From JAVZLQ01 sp049700035 (GTDB lineage: Archaea > Thermoproteota > Bathyarchaeia > Bathyarchaeales > Bathycorpusculaceae): a stretch of 64,000 nt of DNA. The translations under genes and the position numbers were made by a program. The stretch spans positions 14,790 through 78,789 of the forward strand of contig JBNAWC010000001.1 in NCBI GenBank assembly GCA_049700035.1, in the 5' to 3' direction. Shown in pieces: positions 40,939 through 49,398 of the stretch. Every line of letters starts with the position of its first letter. The first letter of the stretch is position 1. The notes under the pieces were generated by a model. It had not been told where the DNA came from. It saw only the letters and a program-made list of their open reading frames with translations, and made no database searches.

Positions 40939-41370
40939 TTAAGTTGCCCTGAATTTTATGGCTTGCAGCTTTTTCCTTTTTGCCTCCAAATCTTTCTGCA
41001 TATCTTCGCAGCGTTTATACCACAACTTCTCATAATCTTTGTGGGAAACAACTCTGTTTTTAAGGTCGGCTATGGCGTGGATTCCCTCTTTCTCGCACCA
41101 TTCAACGCAGATTTCATAAGCATCCCAATCGAGTTCTTCATTTTCCCAATAAACTGGAATTTGGGAAAAACCATGTAGGAAAGCAGCAAACGCCCTTGTA
41201 TGACCATCCACAAAAATAATCTTGTTATTAAGTCGTTTTATCGGTATGGGCTCCATTGATGCTGGATTGGCGGCATCAAAGGTTTTCATTACTTCAGATA
41301 ACTTTTCTGAGCTGATGAATAGCTGGGTTGGTTGTATGCGGTTAAGTTTCATCATTAAAGTTTTGGGCAT
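40939..41370 (-). CDS. ParB/sulfiredoxin-fold small protein
   Basis: 143 residues. The core PIPIKRLNNKIIFVDGHTRA then FAAFLHGFSQIPVYW follows the ParB/Srx nuclease-like pattern, in which a DGHxR loop binds nucleotide phosphate. The rest is Trp/Glu-rich and helical, ending in a basic helix. There is no HTH DNA-binding domain, so it is not a partition ParB. Stand-alone members of this fold include CTPases, phosphotransferases and serine kinases. A TATA-like GGTTTATAG about 25 bases before the ATG suggests a leaderless monocistronic gene. Confidence 0.6.
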   Translation of the reverse strand: MPKTLMMKLNRIQPTQLFISSEKLSEVMKTFDAANPASMEPIPIKRLNNKIIFVDGHTRAFAAFLHGFSQIPVYWENEELDWDAYEICVEWCEKEGIHAIADLKNRVVSHKDYEKLWYKRCEDMQKDLEAKRKKLQAIKFRAT

Positions 41371-41403
41371 AATATTGCACTATAAACCATAGAGTTCAAA
41401 ATT

Positions 41404-41463
41404 GCAAATATTACGGTGAAAATTTTGACGATTTGCTGCACATAGCAAATATTTCATATATGC
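41404..41463. promoter_or_regulatory. Repeated GCAAAT boxes beside the dapA-family promoter
   Basis: GCAAATATT occurs at 41404-41412 and 41445-41453, and the inverted ATTTGC at 41431-41436, so 41431-41450 is a spaced inverted repeat. A TATA-like TTCATATATG (41453-41462) follows directly and would start transcription near 41484, before the ATG at 41509. The boxes are plausible operator half-sites for a regulator of the divergent genes. In A/T-rich DNA chance repeats are possible. Confidence 0.3.
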
Positions 41464-41508
41464 CCTAAAAGATAAGACTCTCAACAAAAAGCAAGTTGGT
41501 GTCTGCGC

Positions 41509-42384
41509 ATGTCAAAACTTAAACCGGAAGGAATTTTTGTTCCACATGTAACACCTTTTAAGCGTAATGGTGAAATAGACACAAAAGCGTTAAGGGGACT
41601 CGTGCAGTTTTGGATTGATGGTGGGCTTTCTGGACTTGTAACTTGCGGAAGCAATGGAGAAGCACCGTATCTCTTGAGGGAAGAGCGTAGAAAACTGCTT
41701 GAAGCGGTTGTGGATGAGGCGAACGGCAAAGTGCCAGTTATCGCTGGAACTGGCGCCATAGGCACGAAGGAAACAGTGCAGTTGACTATGGATGCGAAAG
41801 ATGTGGGCGTTGATGCTGCGCTTGTTGTTACGCCGTTCTACTTTGGGCATTCAAGCGAAGAATTGTATGCGCATTATAGTGTTGTGCTTGAGGCTGTCGA
41901 CCTGCCAATAATAGTCTATAACGTTCCGAAATTTACTGGGTTCTCGCTTGAACCAGCCTTGGTCGAGAGGCTTTCTTCTGAATACAGTCACGTGGTTGGA
42001 ATAAAGGATAGTAGCGGAAGTTACAGCCAAATAACAGAGCTTGTTAGGCTTGTAGGCGGGAAAATTTCAGTTTTAGCTGGAACAGCTGATTTGGCGCTTC
42101 CAACGTTGGCGCTTGGTGGAAAAGGCGCCGTAATAGCCGTTGCGAATGTTGCTCCAAAGCTTTGCAGCGAACTATACAATGCCTTCAAAGATGGCGACTG
42201 TGCGAAGGCGTGGGAGCTTCAAAAGAAAATTTCATACATAAATGAGTTTCTCGTGATAAAACGTAACCAACTCGCAGCAATAAAAGAAGCATTAAACATC
42301 ATGGGCTTGCCAGCAGGGTATCCACGAAAACCAACTTTGCCCTTAAACGAAAAAGAAAAAGCGGAAATCAGAAAGTTTATGTAA
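41509..42384 (+). CDS. DapA/NAL-family Schiff-base aldolase
   Basis: 291 residues, TIM barrel of the dihydrodipicolinate synthase/N-acetylneuraminate lyase family. Tyr137 in VYNVPKFTG and the Schiff-base Lys166 in VVGIKDSSGS are present; the substrate loop reads GSNGEA where DapA has GTTGE. The enzyme condenses or cleaves pyruvate with an aldehyde. The altered loop and the lack of lysine genes nearby leave 4-hydroxy-tetrahydrodipicolinate synthase, KDG/KDPG aldolase and other lyases all possible. Monocistronic, divergent from the ParB-like gene. Confidence 0.85.
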   Translation: MSKLKPEGIFVPHVTPFKRNGEIDTKALRGLVQFWIDGGLSGLVTCGSNGEAPYLLREERRKLLEAVVDEANGKVPVIAGTGAIGTKETVQLTMDAKDVGVDAALVVTPFYFGHSSEELYAHYSVVLEAVDLPIIVYNVPKFTGFSLEPALVERLSSEYSHVVGIKDSSGSYSQITELVRLVGGKISVLAGTADLALPTLALGGKGAVIAVANVAPKLCSELYNAFKDGDCAKAWELQKKISYINEFLVIKRNQLAAIKEALNIMGLPAGYPRKPTLPLNEKEKAEIRKFM

Positions 42385-42397
42385 AAGTTAACTTGAA

Positions 42398-42799
42398 CTA
42401 AGTGTTCTTGGACTTTAACCTTTTAATATAGTCCAAAACCTTTGACTTGATTAAATCTCTAATTTTTCGTGCTTCATCCAACGGCATTTTAGCTGGGTCT
42501 GGAACATTCCACTCTTCAACATCCTTAACATAAACGACTGGACATTCTGCACTTCCGCAAACTATAACGGCAGCATCAGCCCTTGTTTGCATCTCAAAGG
42601 TTAAGGCTTTAGGCTTTTTGCCGCTGATGTCTATTCCTTCCTCGCGCATCAGTAATATTGCGTTTGGGTGAACTTTTTCTGCTGGTCTGCTGCCAGCGCT
42701 TATTGCTTGCCAGCCTTCTGGAGCAAACTTGTTGAAGTAGGCTTCGGCAATTTGGCTTCTGAAGCTGTTTTCAACGCAAACGAATAACACGGTTTTCAT
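42398..42799 (-). CDS. Low-molecular-weight phosphatase/arsenate reductase (ArsC-like)
   Basis: 133 residues from ATG at 42799 with GAGAGGA upstream; the frame extends further without support. MKTVLFVCVENSFRSQIAEA gives the P-loop C-x3-N-x2-R-S with catalytic Cys8, and EWNVPDPAKMPLDEARKIRD carries the catalytic DP. The loop matches thioredoxin-coupled arsenate reductases, but further resolving Cys are few (ICGSAECP holds Cys pairs). It could reduce arsenate or act as a tyrosine phosphatase. It follows the hemerythrin/PAS gene and is probably co-transcribed. Confidence 0.82.
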   Translation of the reverse strand: MKTVLFVCVENSFRSQIAEAYFNKFAPEGWQAISAGSRPAEKVHPNAILLMREEGIDISGKKPKALTFEMQTRADAAVIVCGSAECPVVYVKDVEEWNVPDPAKMPLDEARKIRDLIKSKVLDYIKRLKSKNT

Positions 42800-42827
42800 G
42801 AAGTGTCCTCTCAAATGGGATGGCTTG

Positions 42828-44057
42828 CTATTCTTTCCAGTCCAAGAGTCTTTTCTCGCCTTCAATCTTTTTTATGTCGGTTATGTCTTGTGTTACTTCA
42901 ATTGTTCCCAAATATTTTCCGTTCTTGTCCCTAACTGCAAAGTATCTTATGTGGATTAGGCGGTTGTTTAGGTTAATCCAGAATTCAGCCACATCTTTCT
43001 TCCCTTCCTTGAAGGCTTCGAGGATGCGGTTTACTATGTGAATGCTTTTTTGCGGATGGCAAAGCTGCACTTTTCTCCCTATTACGGCTTTTGTTCTTAC
43101 GAAAATGCGTTTTTCAGCCTTGTTAAAATACCTAACAGCGTCATCCCTATCCACGAATGTTATATCAACTGGCAACGTGTTTAACAGCGCTTCAACCTCC
43201 TCCTTAGTTAATGTTCCAGTTTCGAATTGCAATGCGAAAGGCGTCTCTTTTGATGCGGGCATAATTTTCTCCTCTTTTTCTGCTTCAAATATTTGTGGCG
43301 CGGTTAACTCTGGCGGTGTGAAACAGCAATATCCGATTTCGTCGAATTCGCTTCTTATAGCTTTCCACTCATCTTCAGTTATGACGCGTAAAGCTGTCGG
43401 AAAGAGTATATTGTTTTCCTTGAAGAAGTGGCTCGCCAATAAACTGTTTAGAGTTTCAGCCAGTTCGCCTAATTGCGCTTTAAATTCTTGAAAGCCTAAT
43501 GCGCCGTAATTTTCAACAAATTTGTTTAATGTTTTCTTTTTCTCTCTTATTTGATTATGTTCCATCCACATTATTGCTGGCGGTTCTGTGATTCCATGCT
43601 TCTCCAAGTTTGGAAAGAGCACATTTTCCTCACGTAAATAATGCTTTTCAGAATCCATAAAATCCCTTGCCAAGTGCCGTAAAACATGAATCTCCTCCTC
43701 GATATAGCTAGATTCACTGAACTGTTGAACCTTTTGCGTTGTGGATGCGAGTTTTCCAGCAAGCTGAAGCATTATTTTGTGTTCTTCCATTAGTATGTTG
43801 ATTGGGTGGCTTGCTGGCACGTCAAATTTCTGTTTTTCCAACTGTTCCCTAAAAACAGCCATATGCACGTCGCAGAGCCTTTGGATTTCTTCTCTAGGCA
43901 TTCCCTCCCTAATCAACTCTTGCTCTATTCTTGAAATTTCAAGCGGGCTTATGCCTTCCAAAAACTGCTTAAACTTCTCTTTAACTTCCTGCGGATTTGC
44001 ACCAGCATGCAACTGCCTAAGAATTTCCTTCAAAACATTTTTCCTATCTTCCGCCAC
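42828..44057 (-). CDS. DUF438/hemerythrin/PAS sensor-like protein
   Basis: 409 residues from GTG at 44057, chosen because GGGGGA lies eight bases upstream. Domains in order: DUF438 (about 1-75), a hemerythrin-like HHE domain (about 85-250) with His/Glu ligands in ILMEEHKIML, RHLARDFMDSEKHYLREENV, MWMEHNQIR and ASHFFKENNILFP, then a PAS domain (about 300-395: LPVDITFVDRDDAVRYFNKA, RKVQLCHPQKS). Such proteins bind diiron and are thought to sense oxygen or nitric oxide. There is no kinase or DNA-binding domain. It sits between the truncated flavodiiron protein and the ArsC-like gene, suggesting a redox-stress operon. Confidence 0.88.
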   Translation of the reverse strand: MAEDRKNVLKEILRQLHAGANPQEVKEKFKQFLEGISPLEISRIEQELIREGMPREEIQRLCDVHMAVFREQLEKQKFDVPASHPINILMEEHKIMLQLAGKLASTTQKVQQFSESSYIEEEIHVLRHLARDFMDSEKHYLREENVLFPNLEKHGITEPPAIMWMEHNQIREKKKTLNKFVENYGALGFQEFKAQLGELAETLNSLLASHFFKENNILFPTALRVITEDEWKAIRSEFDEIGYCCFTPPELTAPQIFEAEKEEKIMPASKETPFALQFETGTLTKEEVEALLNTLPVDITFVDRDDAVRYFNKAEKRIFVRTKAVIGRKVQLCHPQKSIHIVNRILEAFKEGKKDVAEFWINLNNRLIHIRYFAVRDKNGKYLGTIEVTQDITDIKKIEGEKRLLDWKE

Positions 44058-44061
44058 TGTG

Positions 44062-44634
44062 CTATTCCCCCTTAATCTTTTTCGCAAGCGCCTTTCCAAT
44101 ATCGATTATCTGTTTTATGTCATCATCTTTGGGCGGACCATTAATTTCCACGGTGCCTACGACCTCAATTTTTGTTTGTCCAAGCAGTTCTTGAACATGC
44201 TTTATTGCGCCTCCACCCCAACCATATGAGCTTAAGACTACACCAAACTTTAATGGTGGACGTAAAGCCTTGACGAGGTATGTGGCGTAAACGCCTAGCG
44301 GATGCATTCCGCCAAGAACTGTTGGCGCACCCAAAACTATGGCTCTCGCGTCCACAAGGTCTTTTGCTATATCACCAATGTCAGATAAAGCCAAATTGTA
44401 GACAACTATCTCTATACCTTCATTGGCAAGCGTTTCCGCAATCGCTTGAATCATTTTTTCTGTACTGTGCCACATGCTCACGTAAACAATTATGGCTTTG
44501 CGTTTTGTCTCGCCATTAACCCACCGTTTATAGGCGTTTAAAATGCGTTCAACATTCTTGTGTATTGGACCATGACTTGGTGCAATAATCTTTATGTCTA
44601 AATCTTTTATCTTTTCAAGTGCTTTCTGCCCCAT
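44062..44634 (-). CDS. Truncated flavodiiron protein: flavodoxin domain without the diiron domain
   Basis: 190 residues. Residues 1-40 (LDIKIIAPSHGPIH) match the very end of the metallo-beta-lactamase domain of FprA-type flavodiiron proteins, including its last His ligand; the rest is an intact flavodoxin domain (IVYVSMWHSTEKM as FMN loop, GAPTVLGGMHP, SSYGWGGGA). The first 210 or so residues, with the other diiron ligands, are missing. Upstream lie a (GC)6 tract and the promoter of the divergent regulator. It cannot reduce oxygen by itself but may still bind FMN and transfer electrons. Decay, a remodelled gene or an assembly fault are all possible. Confidence 0.75.
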   Translation of the reverse strand: MGQKALEKIKDLDIKIIAPSHGPIHKNVERILNAYKRWVNGETKRKAIIVYVSMWHSTEKMIQAIAETLANEGIEIVVYNLALSDIGDIAKDLVDARAIVLGAPTVLGGMHPLGVYATYLVKALRPPLKFGVVLSSYGWGGGAIKHVQELLGQTKIEVVGTVEINGPPKDDDIKQIIDIGKALAKKIKGE

Positions 44635-44637
44635 TGT

Positions 44638-44649
44638 GCGCGCGCGCGC
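44638..44649. repeat. (GC)6 alternating tract
   Basis: Twelve bases of strictly alternating G and C directly before the truncated flavodiiron ATG, in an otherwise A/T-rich spacer. It is self-complementary and could adopt Z-DNA or a hairpin. It also marks the point where homology to full-length flavodiiron proteins ends. Confidence 0.9.
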
Positions 44650-44663
44650 ATTACAATTGTAAT
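44650..44663. promoter_or_regulatory. 14-bp perfect palindrome, probable operator
   Basis: ATTACAATTGTAAT is a perfect inverted repeat. It abuts the TATA box TATATTTA (44668-44675) of the regulator gene on the plus strand and overlaps a TATA-like TTTATTAC on the minus strand facing the flavodiiron gene. A dimeric HTH protein could control both directions from here. The adjacent HTH gene is the natural candidate (inference). Confidence 0.55.
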
Positions 44664-44711
44664 AAAGTATATTTATGCCTTTCTACAACTACACTACAGG
44701 AGGGACCATAA

Positions 44712-45119
44712 ATGTTAGTGCCATGCGAAATAGCAGTAAAATGCCTGCTGCCAGCAATACGCGCCATGTTAGCACAGGAGCTTACGGCAGAACATAATCT
44801 AAAACAGACAGAAGCAGCAAAACTTTTGGGAGTAAGCCAACCAGCCATAAGCCTATACTATAGGCGGATACGCGGAAAAGCCATAAACCTAGAAAAAGAC
44901 CCTGAAATAACGAAGCTAATTAAGGAATTTGCCAACTCAATGGCTAGCAGTAGCGAATCCTTATCCCATAAAGAGTTTATCCAAAAATTCTGTGAAATAT
45001 GCAAGCTGATAAGGGCAAAAGGACTAATGTGCGAGTTACACAAAATCTTCGACCCGCAAATCGACATTGAAAAGTGTGCGCTGTGTTTGGCTATTGGCGA
45101 TTTCAACTGCTTTAGATAA
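44712..45119 (+). CDS. HTH transcriptional regulator with cysteine-rich C-terminus
   Basis: 135 residues. The HTH at about 28-55 (KQTEAAKLLGVSQPAISLYY) and the preceding MLVPCEIAVKCLLPAIRAML resemble archaeal regulators of the COG2522/ThiR type, but no ThiN or CBS domain follows. Instead the C-terminal 45 residues carry Cys94-x2-Cys97-x9-Cys107 and Cys122-x2-Cys125-x7-Cys133, a pattern able to bind a metal ion or iron-sulphur cluster. GGAGG (44699-44703) is eight bases before the ATG and a TATA box at 44668-44675. A redox- or metal-responsive, self-regulating repressor is likely (inference). Confidence 0.8.
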   Translation: MLVPCEIAVKCLLPAIRAMLAQELTAEHNLKQTEAAKLLGVSQPAISLYYRRIRGKAINLEKDPEITKLIKEFANSMASSSESLSHKEFIQKFCEICKLIRAKGLMCELHKIFDPQIDIEKCALCLAIGDFNCFR

Positions 45120-45163
45120 TCCTTTATAGCATAAGGCGCAAATCAAATGTGAGGAACAAATCT

Positions 45164-45664
45164 ATGGGCTATCTATCAGCTTGGAAAGTTCTAGAAGAAA
45201 TGATTGCAGAATTTCGGAAAAGAGGATTGCCAACTCCACCAGAAGTGATAAGCGATTTAAAATCCGCCAAAACACTAATCAACATTTTGAAGGCTGACCC
45301 CACATGCACAGAAAAAAGCCAAAAAATCGAAGAATTCCTAATGAAAGTTGAATCTTATCTCGCCTCTGAGGGACAGAAAAAATTTGGCGCAGAATACGTG
45401 GAAACTTGGCTTAGGCGAGTAGATGAGGCAATGCAAAAGCCACATGAAGAAGAGGAAGAAGCAGAAACAAGATTTGTCCCTGGACTTCCGCGAGAACACA
45501 AGTGGATTCGTGTTAAACCATCATCAGAGTTACCGATTGAGAAGCTGAAACGTTTGGCTGAAGAATCAAACCTTTCATATGAAATGCAAAGTGATGGTTG
45601 CTTGCTAGTTTACGGCGAAGAAGCACGCATAAAAGATTTTGTTAAAAAAAGTAGCTGCAAATAA
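45164..45664 (+). CDS. DUF2096-family archaeal protein
   Basis: 166 residues from ATG at 45164 with GAGG nine bases upstream. LSAWKVLEEMIAEFRKRGLP and SDLKSAKTLINILKADPTC open the protein as in DUF2096; the rest is charged and helical with an acidic stretch (HEEEEEAE), ending in an alpha/beta segment (SYEMQSDGCLLVYGEEARIK). The function of the family is unknown. It may be transcribed with the regulator gene 44 bases upstream. Confidence 0.75.
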   Translation: MGYLSAWKVLEEMIAEFRKRGLPTPPEVISDLKSAKTLINILKADPTCTEKSQKIEEFLMKVESYLASEGQKKFGAEYVETWLRRVDEAMQKPHEEEEEAETRFVPGLPREHKWIRVKPSSELPIEKLKRLAEESNLSYEMQSDGCLLVYGEEARIKDFVKKSSCK

Positions 45665-45765
45665 GGTGTGATTCAAGCTTGACGGTAGGTCTGATTAATT
45701 TTGTTAAAATCTAGCTGAAACTTCCCTTAAAGTGTGCATAACTGTTAAAGCTTGTTGCTATAACC

Positions 45766-45774
45766 TTTTTATAG
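45766..45774 (+). promoter_or_regulatory. TATA box of the smc operon
   Basis: TTTTTATAG lies about 75 bases before the smc ATG, predicting a start near 45796 and a leader of roughly 48 bases that ends with GAGGG before the ATG at 45844. I see no convincing structure in the leader; the 179-base gap holds nothing else. Confidence 0.4.
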
Positions 45775-45843
45775 AAAAATCTTACAGAAGAGTCTTATGG
45801 CAAGATAGCTGCAACCCTTCGGTGTGGTGAGGGCGCAAACTGA

Positions 45844-48800
45844 ATGCCCTATATCAAAAAAATTGAGCTTAAGGGATTCAAATCCTTTGGTCCGCAAACC
45901 GTTAAAGTAGTCCTAGATAAGGGTTTTACAGCCATAACTGGCCCAAATGGAAGCGGAAAAACAAACATTGTGGATGCAGTTTTATTCGCCTTAGGCGAGT
46001 TAAGCACGAAGAGGCTCCGAGCGGAAAACGCCGCAAAACTGATTTTTCACGGTTCCGAAAAGGCTGGACTTGAAAAGGCGAAAATGGCTAAAGTCATTAT
46101 ACAATTTGATAATACGGATGGACGGATACCAGTAGACACCGCAACGGTCACAGTTTCGCGCGAAGTTTATCGGAATGGTCAAAGCGTCTATAGGCTTAAT
46201 GGAAGGCGCATATCAAGAACCCAAATCCTAGAAATTCTCTCCATGGCTGGGTTAAGCTCAACAAGCCAAAATATTATCATGCAAGGCACGATAACGCGGT
46301 TAACAGATATTGCGCCGATGGAAAGAAGGAAAATAATTGAAGATTTGGTTGGAATAGCTCAATACGACGCGGAAAAGGCTGAAGCTGAAGAGAAACTTAG
46401 GGCAGCGGACATTTCCATACGGACTGCTATGGGAAGAATAGACGAAGTGCAAAGAAGAGTCGACGACCTAGAAAGGGAACGCAACCAACTTTTGCGGTAC
46501 AATTTCATTCAACGTGAAATAGGAAAGTTTGAGGCAATCAAAATATCGAATGACATAATGCAGATTCAAAAAAAGATAGAGGAAACAGCATCTCAAGCGG
46601 AAAAGGTCAAAGAAAGAGTTGAAAAACTGCGGCAACTGCGCGAGTATTTGCGTTCAAAGAGGAGGGGCATAGAAGGCGAGTGGAGAAAGCTAAGCTCAGA
46701 AATAGTTGAGGAGGGCGGTTCACAAGTTTTAAAGGTTCAAATGCGTATAGGCGAATTAAAATCAAAATTAACAGAATTAACAACACGTATAACTTCTGGG
46801 AAAACAGGTCTTGAAGGCTTAAGGCGCGTAAGAGAAAACAACCTCGCACAGTACGAGTCAATTAGAAAAGAAATTCGCGAAAACCGTTTGCGGATAAAGG
46901 AACTGCGAAGCGAATATGAAGCAATTTTAAACCAAATAAGTGCAAAACAAGCCGAACATGATGCGCTTGCAAATGAAACGGCTCAACTTTGGGAAAACCT
47001 TGGCGAAAACAGCAAGAAAATCCGAGAAATGGAACAGCAAATAGAAAATTGCTACAGGAGACTTTCATATTTACGTTCTGAATATGCAAAAAGTCAGACG
47101 GCAATAAAAGTTCGCATGAGAAGGCTTAACGACCTTAAAAGCCGAAAAGAAAGATTTGCATCCACACTCGCAGAACTTGAGAAGTCTTTTGCCGAACTTG
47201 AAAAGGTGCAGAAAGAGCAAAAAACACAGTTAAAGAATATGCAGCGAATGCTCGAACGGAAGATTGCACAAAAAGAAGCCATAGAACGCGAAATAGCCGA
47301 AGCTGGAAAAATTGCAGATTCAGCAAAAGCCGCAGTGATAGAATTCGCAACACAAAGAGAACTCGCGGAAACAGTAGCCTCTGAAGAAAAAGCCCTTCGA
47401 AGCATAGAAGAACTCGGCGAACTCGGAGTAATCCAAGGCGTCTACGGTAGGCTTCGTAACCTAATAAAAGTTGACAACACCTATAAACGGGCTATTGAGG
47501 CTGCAGCGGCTGGCTGGCTTGATGCGGTTGTTGTAAAGGATTTTGATGCCGCTTTCACTTGTGCAGAAACCCTAAGAAGAATGAAACTTGGACGCATAAA
47601 GATAATTCCGCTTCAGGGAACTTCAAACCCTAAAGCCTTGAAAGTCCCGCAAATAGAAGGCGTAAATGGCGCGGCATCGCTTTTCATAAAATGCGAAAAA
47701 CATTACGAACCAGCGGTCAACTTCGTCTTTGGAGACACGCTAATAGTTTCAGACGAAAAAACTGCATTCACACTGTCAAACGAGGGATATCGAGTGGTTA
47801 CAGTTGACGGAGACTTATATGAGGCTGGAGGAGCGTTTGAAAGCGGCTATTATAGAGCACCAATAGACTTTTCAACGATAATACCAAGCGAGAAAGCCAT
47901 AAAAAGCCTAGATGAAGCCGTTAAAGCTTTGCAACAGCATCTATCCAAGCGCGGCACCGACTTGTCAGCGTTTGAAGAGGAGATTGACAGAACACGCGTC
48001 GAAATTGCGCGTCTCTCAGAAGCTATAATAACGCTTGATAGAGAAATTGCGCGGGTCAAAAGAAATGTTAGAAGGACTAGAGCAAACGTCAAACGTGTTG
48101 ATAAGAACATTGCTAAGCTCGAGAAGGAAGTGGAGAATGAAAAAGCTCTGATGTGGAAGCACCGTGCTGAGGGCAACTCAATTCAAAAGGAGATACGTAA
48201 ACTTCAAAACGCTTTAGTTGCTCTTCGGCGAAAAGCAGACCCATCCTACATCCAAGAACTAGAGGTTAAGAGGGAAAAGCTCGCCGAAGAAATAATCACT
48301 TTGAGGCAGAAACTTGGCACTGTTCAAACTGAAATTTCAACGCTCCAGTCAAAGTTTGACAATGTTTTAAGGGTTGGCTATCAAAACGCGAAAATCCAGC
48401 TTGCAAAGGTTGAGCAGCAACTTCGAAAAGTGGAGAAGGAAGTAGAAGAAGCTACAAAAGAGCGTGAATCACTCAAACTGGAGATTGCAGAACTTGAAAA
48501 AAGCCGCGTTGAACTCTCCAAAACCGTTCTTTCAGCACGTGAAGAAGCCAAAAAATTCACTTCTCAAATAGACGACATCGACAAGGAACTACGCAAACTC
48601 GACTCGGAATACGAGCAAGCCGACCGCCTTCTAAACCAACTTCAACTAAACATCCAAACATCAATGCTCCAGCTTGAGCAATACAGAAACCAGCTTAGAC
48701 AATTTGGATACGAACAACCACTAAATGCGACTCCAGCCCAAGTTGAGGAGGCAGAGACCTCCATCAAAATGATGCGCTTTGAACTTGAAAGAATAGGCGC

Positions 48801-49398
48801 CGTAAACCAGTTGGCGCTATCCCACTATGCTGAGCAAATTTCGCGGTACAAGGAGCTTTCATTGAGGCTTAACGAGTTGGAAAGGGAAAAACAAGCCATA
48901 GTCCAGTTCATGAACGAAATTGAAAGCAAAAAGCGCAGAGTCTTCATGGAGGCCTTCGAAAAGATAAACGCGAATTTGTCGAGGTACTTTAACAAACTCA
49001 CTGGCGGCGGAAACGCCACTTTGTTACTTGAGAATCCAGATGAACCGTTCCTTGGCGGAATCGACATGATTGTTCAATTTCCAAACAAGCCGTCAATAAT
49101 TGTAAGTGGAGCCAGCGGTGGAGAGCGCTCTGTCGCCGCGGTTGCCTTCATCTTTGCAATAAAGGAGTTCACTCCCGCATCCTTCTACATTCTAGACGAA
49201 ATAGACGCACATCTGGACGCCTACCACGTTTCGAAACTCGCTGAAGTGTTGCTAGAAGAATCCGAAAAAACTCAATTCATAGTAATTACGTTAAAGCCTG
49301 AAATGGTGAACAAGGCGCAGAAAGTCTACGGCGTTTACGGGCGCAATGGAGTATCAAACGTTATATCCGCCAAGTTTCTTGAGGTGACAAGCCAGTGA
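45844..49398 (+). CDS. smc: Chromosome segregation protein SMC
   Basis: 1184 residues. Walker A is GPNGSGKTN (33-41), then a long coiled coil, a hinge at about 520-650 (GVIQGVYGRLRNLI, VTVDGDLYEAGGAF), a second coiled coil, and the C-terminal signature VSGASGGERS with Walker B FYILDEIDAHLD. SMC dimers with kleisin organise the chromosome by loop extrusion. The stop overlaps the scpA start by four bases (GTGA). Length and domain order are standard. Confidence 0.98.
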   Translation: MPYIKKIELKGFKSFGPQTVKVVLDKGFTAITGPNGSGKTNIVDAVLFALGELSTKRLRAENAAKLIFHGSEKAGLEKAKMAKVIIQFDNTDGRIPVDTATVTVSREVYRNGQSVYRLNGRRISRTQILEILSMAGLSSTSQNIIMQGTITRLTDIAPMERRKIIEDLVGIAQYDAEKAEAEEKLRAADISIRTAMGRIDEVQRRVDDLERERNQLLRYNFIQREIGKFEAIKISNDIMQIQKKIEETASQAEKVKERVEKLRQLREYLRSKRRGIEGEWRKLSSEIVEEGGSQVLKVQMRIGELKSKLTELTTRITSGKTGLEGLRRVRENNLAQYESIRKEIRENRLRIKELRSEYEAILNQISAKQAEHDALANETAQLWENLGENSKKIREMEQQIENCYRRLSYLRSEYAKSQTAIKVRMRRLNDLKSRKERFASTLAELEKSFAELEKVQKEQKTQLKNMQRMLERKIAQKEAIEREIAEAGKIADSAKAAVIEFATQRELAETVASEEKALRSIEELGELGVIQGVYGRLRNLIKVDNTYKRAIEAAAAGWLDAVVVKDFDAAFTCAETLRRMKLGRIKIIPLQGTSNPKALKVPQIEGVNGAASLFIKCEKHYEPAVNFVFGDTLIVSDEKTAFTLSNEGYRVVTVDGDLYEAGGAFESGYYRAPIDFSTIIPSEKAIKSLDEAVKALQQHLSKRGTDLSAFEEEIDRTRVEIARLSEAIITLDREIARVKRNVRRTRANVKRVDKNIAKLEKEVENEKALMWKHRAEGNSIQKEIRKLQNALVALRRKADPSYIQELEVKREKLAEEIITLRQKLGTVQTEISTLQSKFDNVLRVGYQNAKIQLAKVEQQLRKVEKEVEEATKERESLKLEIAELEKSRVELSKTVLSAREEAKKFTSQIDDIDKELRKLDSEYEQADRLLNQLQLNIQTSMLQLEQYRNQLRQFGYEQPLNATPAQVEEAETSIKMMRFELERIGAVNQLALSHYAEQISRYKELSLRLNELEREKQAIVQFMNEIESKKRRVFMEAFEKINANLSRYFNKLTGGGNATLLLENPDEPFLGGIDMIVQFPNKPSIIVSGASGGERSVAAVAFIFAIKEFTPASFYILDEIDAHLDAYHVSKLAEVLLEESEKTQFIVITLKPEMVNKAQKVYGVYGRNGVSNVISAKFLEVTSQ

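Noticed and set aside
45665..45843. Possible regulatory RNA before smc
   Set aside because: Only a TATA box and a short leader are evident; no stable stem could be drawn by eye.
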